The position numbers were made by a program, and so were the translations under genes. 11,107 nt of DNA from Gammaproteobacteria bacterium (lineage in GTDB: Bacteria > Pseudomonadota > Gammaproteobacteria > UBA6429 > Thiohalophilaceae), in the NCBI GenBank assembly GCA_024641445.1, contig JAHEDA010000066.1:1-11107 (forward strand), given 5' to 3'. Numbering within the stretch: position 1 is the first letter of the stretch; the number at the start of each line of letters is the position of its first letter. The notes below the pieces were generated by a model. That model saw nothing but the letters and a program-made list of their open reading frames with translations. It was not told the DNA's origin and ran no database searches. Below, in pieces: positions 5,806 through 11,107 of the stretch.

Positions 5806-6699
5806 ATGACAAAGCCAAATACCCTTAAGGTAGGACTCATTCAACACGCCTGCGATGCTGACCGTGCAGTCAACCTTGCTCTCACTGAACAAGGCATCCG
5901 CGAGGCCTCCCGACAGGGGGCCAAGCTCGTCCTGCTACAAGAGCTACATACCAGTCTCTACTTCTGTCAGGTAGAAGATACACGAAACTTTGATCTCGCT
6001 GAGACTATACCGGGACCCACTACTGCGCACCTGGGAAAACTGGCAAAAGAGCTGGGGATCGTACTCGTTAGCTCATTGTTTGAGCGCCGCGCCGCCGGGC
6101 TGTATCACAATACCGCCGTCGTCTTCGAGACCGATGGGAGTATTGCCGGTAAGTACCGCAAGATGCACATCCCTGATGACCCGGGTTACTACGAGAAGTT
6201 TTACTTTACCCCTGGTGACCTTGGCTTCAACCCTATCACGACCTCGATAGGGAGGCTTGGGGTACTCGTCTGTTGGGACCAGTGGTATCCCGAGGCCGCA
6301 CGCCTGATGACGCTCGCCGGTGCCGATCTTCTGCTCTACCCCACCGCCATTGGCTGGGACCCGCGTGATAACGAACCCGAAAAACGGCAGCAACGCGATG
6401 CGTGGATGACGATACAACGTGGTCACGCCATCGCCAATGGCCTGCCAGTGCTCGCCTGTAACCGTGTCGGCTTTGAGCCTGCTCCAGGTCAAGCTGAGCA
6501 CGGCAGTCTGTTCTGGGGCAGCAGTTTTATTGCGGGTCCCCAGGGTGAAATCCTGGCCGAGGCACCCTCCGGTAAACCAACGGTACTGGTCACAGAGATC
6601 GATATGGCACGTAGCGAACAAGTGCGTCGAATCTGGCCCTATCTACGTGACCGTCGCATCGATACCTATGGTGAAATCACAAAACGCTATCGCGACTAA
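5806..6699 (+). CDS. aguB: N-carbamoylputrescine amidase
   Basis: AguB hydrolyses N-carbamoylputrescine to putrescine, CO2 and ammonia, completing the pathway begun by AguA. It is a nitrilase-superfamily enzyme with the Glu-Lys-Cys triad. Numbering from the ATG at 5806 (297 residues): E46 in LVLLQELHTSLYFC, K119 in GKYRKMHIPDDPGYYEK, and C156 in GVLVCWDQWYPEAAR. The C-terminal WPYLRDRRIDTYG block is typical of AguB. An upstream in-frame ATG at 5761 would add 15 residues without homology. It lies inside a dyad and before a likely -10 box, with AGG only 3 nt away, so 5806 is preferred. Neither start has a good Shine-Dalgarno. The gene is separated from aguA by an opposite-strand lipoprotein gene and needs its own promoter. 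The protease gene follows 87 nt later. Confidence 0.94.
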   Translation: MTKPNTLKVGLIQHACDADRAVNLALTEQGIREASRQGAKLVLLQELHTSLYFCQVEDTRNFDLAETIPGPTTAHLGKLAKELGIVLVSSLFERRAAGLYHNTAVVFETDGSIAGKYRKMHIPDDPGYYEKFYFTPGDLGFNPITTSIGRLGVLVCWDQWYPEAARLMTLAGADLLLYPTAIGWDPRDNEPEKRQQRDAWMTIQRGHAIANGLPVLACNRVGFEPAPGQAEHGSLFWGSSFIAGPQGEILAEAPSGKPTVLVTEIDMARSEQVRRIWPYLRDRRIDTYGEITKRYRD

Positions 6700-6786
6700 A
6701 CGAGCTTACGGACTTTTAAGCCTGGACATAGCGCCCGATCATTGCATAACTCATCGGTCTGAAATGGCCCTCGATCAAGAACACAG

Positions 6787-7320
6787 ATGAAGATACCCGA
6801 CACAGAATCAACCCAAGGCATCGGCCGCAACATGTATTATCTTATGTGGGCCTTATTGCTCGGCTTACTGGCATGGTTATTTCATGGCCTGCTCGAAAAA
6901 CAACAAAATCCCAATCACAATCTCACCGAGATAAGCCAACAGGACGGAGTCCGGGAGGTGGTGTTGGAGCGAAATCGTTTCGGTCACTACGTTGCCAGTG
7001 GAACCATTAATGGGTTTCCGGTCGTGTTTATGCTGGATACCGGGGCAACCGACATCGCCATCCCGGCCCGGTTGGCCTCGTCGTTGAAGGTAAATAGGGG
7101 TACCCCTGTTACGATGCAGACGGCGAATGGCAATAGCATCGGCTACCTGACACGCCTGGATTCTGTGGCCCTGGGCCCGATTGAACTCCAGGGGGTGCAG
7201 GCCTCTATCAATCCGGGCATGAACACCGATGAGGTATTGCTGGGAATGAGTTTTTTGAAGCAGGTCGATTTCAGTCAGGAGGGCGACACCCTGCACCTGC
7301 GCTGGCACCCCCGGATATAG
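6787..7320 (+). CDS. Membrane-anchored retropepsin-like aspartic protease (clan AA, TIGR02281-type)
   Basis: The 177-residue product has a short N-terminal cytoplasmic tail, one transmembrane segment (about 16-36, MYYLMWALLLGLLAWLFHGLL), and a single aspartic-protease domain facing the periplasm. The catalytic motif is VVFMLDTGATDIAIP with D84. The second family block, LLGMSFLKQVDF (151-162), marks the far half of the fold. Proteins with one DTG motif act as dimers, like retroviral proteases. Bacterial members of this family are widespread in proteobacteria and mostly lack known substrates. The ATG at 6787 is kept because homologues carry a similar short GR-type tail before the membrane segment; its Shine-Dalgarno is weak. 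It lies 87 nt after aguB on the same strand, so cotranscription is possible but not shown. No terminator with a U-tract follows it. Confidence 0.9.
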   Translation: MKIPDTESTQGIGRNMYYLMWALLLGLLAWLFHGLLEKQQNPNHNLTEISQQDGVREVVLERNRFGHYVASGTINGFPVVFMLDTGATDIAIPARLASSLKVNRGTPVTMQTANGNSIGYLTRLDSVALGPIELQGVQASINPGMNTDEVLLGMSFLKQVDFSQEGDTLHLRWHPRI

Positions 7321-7469
7321 CGAAGATGTTCACAGGACGCTATTAAAGCTGGGAAAAAACTCAAGTTTTCAGCTATCTTAAACGCTATATGAGTTAGAAA
7401 TTTTCCATATGACGGCATTGCTGAGTAATCACACCCAAATTAGACACACACTTTCAGAGGTAGTACTAC
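7321..7469 (+). other. Intergenic leader of the outer-membrane barrel gene
   Basis: The segment must carry the barrel gene promoter unless transcription comes from upstream. An imperfect stem, AGCT (7347-7350) pairing with AGCT (7371-7374) and continuing through G-C and G-U pairs, surrounds an A-rich loop; no U-tract follows. The best promoter-like pair is TTGCTG with TAGACA, 17 bp apart near 7419-7447, but its -10 matches only three of six bases, so I do not assign it. Confidence 0.4.
7456..7469 (+). promoter_or_regulatory. Ribosome-binding site with an adjoining 10-bp palindrome
   Basis: AGAGG (7456-7460) lies 9 nt before the barrel gene ATG and is a good Shine-Dalgarno. The bases from its last G to the start codon, GTAGTACTAC (7460-7469), form a perfect 10-bp palindrome. 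That could be chance or a small protein- or RNA-binding site in the ribosome-binding region. Confidence 0.55.
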
Positions 7470-8192
7470 ATGAAAATGCAGAAGATTCTCCCCTTACTTG
7501 GCCTGTTGGCCCTACCCCTTACCAGTCAGGCCGACACGCTTGGGGCCTACATCGGCGGCGGCATGTGGACGCATACCCCGAGTGGTGGCGTCACCATGAC
7601 CCAGTCGGCTGATCTTAGTTCTGAACTCGGTCTATCCGGCGCATCCGAGTCCTATCTCTATGTCGTTGTGGATCACCCGGTACCTATGATCCCCAACGTC
7701 AAGATTGTCCAGACTAACAATACCAACAGCGGCACCATCGCTACATCGCTGACCTTTAATGGTCAAAGCCTGACAACAGCAGATAGCGCAACAGTGCAGT
7801 TAAACTCTACCAATTACATTTTTTACTACCGTCTTCTCGACAACATCGTCAAGTTGAACGTCGGCCTCGCTGGCTACGCCATTGATGGTCGTGTAAAGGC
7901 AGGCACTACCGTCAATCAGCCCTTCGCCGCCACCATCCCCATGGGTTATATGAGTGTTGGCGCCACAATTCCTGGCACAGGTCTGTCAGGTCAATATGAG
8001 ACCACTGCACTCTCCATTGGCGGCGCCTCGCTCACCGACACTACCATCAAGGTGATGTATGAGTTTGGTTCTGTTGTTGGTGTTGAGGCAGGTACCCGAA
8101 CCCAGGCACTGAATATCAGTACCGCGATTAGCGGCGTCTCTGCCAATATGAGCTTCAGCGGTGCATTTGTTGGTGCCTATGTGCACTTCTAG
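7470..8192 (+). CDS. TIGR04219-type outer-membrane beta-barrel protein
   Basis: The 240-residue product has a Sec signal peptide cut after SQA (residue 21), then DTLGAYIGGGMW, alternating hydrophobic strands, and a C-terminal VGAYVHF. The final aromatic residue is the usual signal for insertion by the Bam complex. Blocks matching the TIGR04219 family as I know it are YVVVDHPVPMIPNVKI (64-79), LTFNGQSL, YYRLLDNIVKLNVGLAGYAIDG (119-140), IPMGYMSVGATIPGTGLSG (156-174) and TTIKVMYEFGSVVGVEAGTR (191-210). About eight strands would fit the length. Function in this family is unknown and no transported substrate can be inferred. A strong Shine-Dalgarno and an intrinsic terminator bracket the gene, so it is probably monocistronic. 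Confidence 0.9.
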   Translation: MKMQKILPLLGLLALPLTSQADTLGAYIGGGMWTHTPSGGVTMTQSADLSSELGLSGASESYLYVVVDHPVPMIPNVKIVQTNNTNSGTIATSLTFNGQSLTTADSATVQLNSTNYIFYYRLLDNIVKLNVGLAGYAIDGRVKAGTTVNQPFAATIPMGYMSVGATIPGTGLSGQYETTALSIGGASLTDTTIKVMYEFGSVVGVEAGTRTQALNISTAISGVSANMSFSGAFVGAYVHF

Positions 8193-8215
8193 GCAATGAA
8201 TCTACAACTGTAAAT

Positions 8216-8241
8216 AAGGCCGGGTGATCCCCGGCCTTTTT
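8216..8241 (+). terminator. Intrinsic terminator after the barrel gene
   Basis: AAGGCCGGG (8216-8224) pairs perfectly with CCCGGCCTT (8230-8238) around the loop TGATC, and the descending arm runs into five T bases (8237-8241). It begins 23 nt after the stop codon. This is a textbook rho-independent terminator, separating the barrel gene from mfd. Confidence 0.95.
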
Positions 8242-8287
8242 ATTTGGATAATTTCCGCAAGACTTTTGTTTTCCCACCCGCTGGCAG

Positions 8288-8302
8288 CCGCTAGAATAGC
8301 GG
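8288..8302 (+). promoter_or_regulatory. Dyad overlapping a -10-like box, probable mfd promoter
   Basis: CCGCTA-GAA-TAGCGG is a perfect 15-bp dyad containing TAGAAT (8292-8297), a five-of-six match to the -10 consensus. At 17 bp upstream lies only TTTTCC (8269-8274), a poor -35. Transcription from here would start near 8304, giving a leader of about 44 nt before the mfd ATG. The symmetry is seen directly. Promoter activity is inferred, mainly because the terminator upstream means mfd needs its own start. Confidence 0.4.
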
Positions 8303-8347
8303 TCCTCTATATTCGACGTAGTACCAACTGCTGTGACGTATCTTCAA

Positions 8348-11107
8348 ATGAGTCCAATACTGTTTTCACCCACGGTACCCTCCAACCCCGGTAGAGAAAT
8401 CCGGTGGGGGCAGTTATACGGTGCGAGTGGTGCCCTGGCCATCTACCAATCGGCACGTCAACATCATAGCATTGTGGTCGTTGTTACATCGGATACCACC
8501 CATGCCCAGCGGCTCGAATACGATCTGCGTTTTTTTATTGGCAGCGATCCGACACTCCCCATCCTGACTTTCCCCGATTGGGAGACCCTACCGTACGACG
8601 CCTTCTCTCCACACCAAGATATCATCTCTGAGCGATTGGAGACGCTCTCACGGTTACCACATTTGCATCAGGGGATACTGGTAGTACCTGTGCAAACCCT
8701 TATGCATCGCTTGGCACCCCGTGCGTATATCGAGCAGTACAGCCTGACACTGGACGTGGGACAACGGCTGGATATGGATGCCATGCGCATGCAATTGGCG
8801 GAAAGTGGCTACAGTCTGGTCTCAAGCGTGATGGAACACGGTGAATTTACCGTGCGAGGCAGCATTATCGACCTCTTCCCCATGGGTAGCGGCCTCCCCT
8901 ATCGCATCGAGTTATTTGATGACGAGATTGAGAGTATCCGCACCTTTGATGGCGAGACACAGCGATCATTGGAAAAAGTCGATGCGGTGCGGCTATTACC
9001 CGCGCGTGAGTTCCCGCTTAATAAGGATGCCATCACGCTGTTCCGCCAGCGCTATCGTCAACAGTTCGAGGGCGACCCACAGAACTCAGTCATCTATCGA
9101 GAGATCAGCCAGGGCAATGCCCCCACTGGTATTGAATACTACCTGGCACTCTTCTACCCACAGACTGCGACACTCTTCGACTATCTACCCACCGATACCT
9201 TACTGATCTATCAGGATGGGGTCGATGATACGGCACAACAATTCTGGCAAGATATTCAGATTCGTTACGAACAACATCGTCACGATATAGAGCGTCCTCT
9301 GCTCGCCCCAGAGCAGGTATTTGTTAACGCAACAGACCTGGTCGCATCAGTTCATAAGCTACACGCCATTGCCATCGCAACATTTGAACAGGAAGGACCA
9401 GGGGCCTGCAATTTTGGTTCGCTACAACCACCTCAGTTGACGTTAGAGGCACGCGCAACGGACCCGAGTGCGCGCCTACGTGAGTTTCTGCAGAATTTTG
9501 CGGGACGCACACTGTTCGTCGCAGAGACTACTGGTCGCCGCGAATCACTACTGGAATTATTACGCGGCATCGACTACCACCCAACAAACTGTGTCGATTG
9601 GCACGCCTTTATCGATGGTACCTGCAAAATAGGTATTGCTGTCTCCCCACTCGAACAAGGCCTGCTACTCGAAGAACCCAAACTGGCCGTCATTGCCGAA
9701 CCTCAGCTATTTGGCCACCAGGTTCTACAAAGGCGGCGGCGCAAGCGTAGTCAGCGCGATGCCGACGCCATCGTCCGCAATCTGGCGGAATTAACCCTGG
9801 GGGCAGCGGTAGTTCACGAGGAGCATGGGGTCGGTCGATTTCGGGGCCTACAGAGCCTCAACATCGGCAATCTTCAGGGTGAGTTTCTCACCCTGGAATA
9901 TGCGGGCGGAGACAAGCTCTATGTACCTGTTGCCTCACTGCATCTTATCAGCCGCTACACCGGCGCCTCACCCGAGACTGCGCCATTACATAAGTTGGGT
10001 AGTGGGCAGTGGGAAAAGGCCCGCCGCAAGGCTAGTGAAAAGATCCGCGATGTCGCTGCCGAACTACTGGAGATCTACGCGCGGCGCGAGGCCCGTGTAG
10101 GCTTTAGCTATCCGATTGAAGAACTGCAATACCGCGCCTTTGCCAGTGCCTTCCCCTTTGAGGAGACACCCGATCAACAAACGGCGATCGAAAATGTCAT
10201 CGCCAATATGCGCTCGGATAAACCCATGGATCACCTCGTCTGTGGTGATGTGGGTTTCGGCAAGACCGAAGTCGCCATGCGCGCGACCTTTGTCGCCGTG
10301 ATGTCGGGGAAACAGGTGGCTATACTGACGCCCACGACACTTCTAACACAGCAGCACCTGGAAAATTTCCGCGACCGCTTTGCCGACTGGCCCGTCAAGA
10401 TTGAATCCCTGTCGCGCTTTCGTAGTAAAAAGGACCAGGACCGTGCCATTGATGAATTGAAGGAAGGGACCATTGACATCATTATTGGCACACATAAATT
10501 ATTACAGGATGACATAAAATATAAAAATCTGGGTCTCGTCATCATCGACGAAGAACACCGCTTTGGCGTCCGTCAAAAGGAACGCTTCAAGGCCCTTCGC
10601 GCAGAAGTTGATGTCCTCACCCTCACCGCAACCCCTATACCACGCACACTCAATATGGCCATGTCGGGGCTGCGCGACCTCTCGATTATCGCAACACCTC
10701 CTGCACGGCGCCTTGCCATCAAGACATTTGTCACGCAATGGAATGACACGCTGATACGGGAGGCCTGCCTACGCGAACTCAAGCGCGGGGGACAAGTGTA
10801 TTTCGTACATAATGAGGTAGAGACGATTGAGAAACAGATGCAAAAAATGGAGACCTTACTCCCGGAGGCCAAGATACATTTCGCCCATGGCCAAATGCGT
10901 GAGCGTGAACTTGAGCAGGTGATGTCCGATTTTTATCACCAGCGCTTCAATATACTCGTGTGCACAACCATCATTGAGACGGGTATCGATATCCCGAGCG
11001 CGAATACCATTATCATTCATCGTGCCGATCGCTTTGGCCTCGCGCAGTTGTATCAGCTACGTGGCCGTGTGGGCCGTTCACATCATCGCGCCTACGCCTA
11101 CCCGATT
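8348..11107 (+). CDS. mfd: Transcription-repair coupling factor Mfd, first 920 codons (3' end outside window)
   Basis: Mfd recognises RNA polymerase stalled at DNA damage, removes it by ATP-driven translocation and recruits UvrA. The frame from ATG 8348 stays open for 920 codons to the window edge, out of about 1150 in the family. The UvrB-like N-terminal module shows DWETLPYDAFSPHQD (77-91) and EHGEFTVRGSIIDLFPMG (163-180). The RNA-polymerase-interaction domain (about 487-560) includes VVHEEHGVGRF and LYVPVASLHLISRY. The RecG-like translocase carries Walker A GDVGFGKT (633-640), DEEH (734-737), TATPIPRT (760-767), TTIIETGID and RGRVGR (905-910). No frameshift or stop interrupts it. The C-terminal autoinhibitory, UvrB-like D7 domain is missing only because the window ends. 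No clear Shine-Dalgarno precedes the ATG; an in-frame GTG at 8333 would add five residues and is less likely. Confidence 0.97.
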   Translation, partial: MSPILFSPTVPSNPGREIRWGQLYGASGALAIYQSARQHHSIVVVVTSDTTHAQRLEYDLRFFIGSDPTLPILTFPDWETLPYDAFSPHQDIISERLETLSRLPHLHQGILVVPVQTLMHRLAPRAYIEQYSLTLDVGQRLDMDAMRMQLAESGYSLVSSVMEHGEFTVRGSIIDLFPMGSGLPYRIELFDDEIESIRTFDGETQRSLEKVDAVRLLPAREFPLNKDAITLFRQRYRQQFEGDPQNSVIYREISQGNAPTGIEYYLALFYPQTATLFDYLPTDTLLIYQDGVDDTAQQFWQDIQIRYEQHRHDIERPLLAPEQVFVNATDLVASVHKLHAIAIATFEQEGPGACNFGSLQPPQLTLEARATDPSARLREFLQNFAGRTLFVAETTGRRESLLELLRGIDYHPTNCVDWHAFIDGTCKIGIAVSPLEQGLLLEEPKLAVIAEPQLFGHQVLQRRRRKRSQRDADAIVRNLAELTLGAAVVHEEHGVGRFRGLQSLNIGNLQGEFLTLEYAGGDKLYVPVASLHLISRYTGASPETAPLHKLGSGQWEKARRKASEKIRDVAAELLEIYARREARVGFSYPIEELQYRAFASAFPFEETPDQQTAIENVIANMRSDKPMDHLVCGDVGFGKTEVAMRATFVAVMSGKQVAILTPTTLLTQQHLENFRDRFADWPVKIESLSRFRSKKDQDRAIDELKEGTIDIIIGTHKLLQDDIKYKNLGLVIIDEEHRFGVRQKERFKALRAEVDVLTLTATPIPRTLNMAMSGLRDLSIIATPPARRLAIKTFVTQWNDTLIREACLRELKRGGQVYFVHNEVETIEKQMQKMETLLPEAKIHFAHGQMRERELEQVMSDFYHQRFNILVCTTIIETGIDIPSANTIIIHRADRFGLAQLYQLRGRVGRSHHRAYAYPI

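Noticed and set aside
6073..6621. 182-codon minus-strand open frame
   Set aside because: It lies wholly inside aguB, whose frame has the full catalytic triad and family blocks; the antisense product shows no family motif.
6877..7308. 143-codon minus-strand open frame
   Set aside because: It lies wholly inside the protease gene, which has a clear membrane segment and DTG motif.
1..11107. Mobile elements, CRISPR arrays, tRNA or rRNA genes, phage genes, or a new defence or biosynthetic cluster
   Set aside because: No transposase or integrase motifs, direct-repeat arrays, cloverleaf sequences or unusual gene clusters were seen. Nearly all the sequence is accounted for by housekeeping and envelope genes.

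Overview
This window looks like ordinary chromosomal backbone of a gammaproteobacterium with moderate G+C. The best clues are a Mfd closely similar to the E. coli protein along its length, a RelA-type (p)ppGpp synthetase beside sfsA, a complete AguA/AguB agmatine pathway, a retropepsin-like inner-membrane protease and a TIGR04219-type outer-membrane barrel. The combination would fit a Chromatiales-like or other environmental lineage, but the genus cannot be fixed by eye. I see no phage, transposon, CRISPR, tRNA or rRNA signal.

Layout. 2-505 (+) is the C-terminal part of an EAL-domain c-di-GMP phosphodiesterase entering from the left. It converges on a minus-strand pair, relA (3497-1281) and then sfsA (1260-556). 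A long imperfect hairpin sits between the convergent ends (492-540). A divergent intergenic region (3498-3722) carries a 10-bp-arm inverted repeat overlapping a good sigma70-like promoter. This promoter would drive a small exported Pro/Ala-rich protein with a BamE-like C-terminus (3723-4238) and, 9 nt later, aguA (4248-5291). A lipoprotein gene (5692-5294, minus) lies tail-to-tail with aguA, 2 bp apart, and head-to-head with aguB (5806-6699, plus). An aspartic protease (6787-7320) and an outer-membrane beta-barrel gene (7470-8192) with a clear intrinsic terminator (8216-8241) follow. The last third is mfd (8348 to beyond 11107), whose first 920 codons are present.

How the genes relate. AguA converts agmatine to N-carbamoylputrescine and AguB converts that to putrescine, so together they make a complete two-step route. 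They are in separate transcription units, split by an antisense lipoprotein gene. RelA makes (p)ppGpp. Unusually for a RelA-type enzyme (EFDD synthetase motif), it keeps every recognisable hydrolase-domain residue. Several genes encode envelope proteins: the BamE-like protein, the lipoprotein, the membrane-anchored protease and the barrel.

No convincing new multi-gene system is present. The points most worth checking are the RelA with an apparently intact HD domain, the dyads in the two agu promoter regions, the nine-C tract in the exported protein gene, and the dyad over the likely mfd -10 box.
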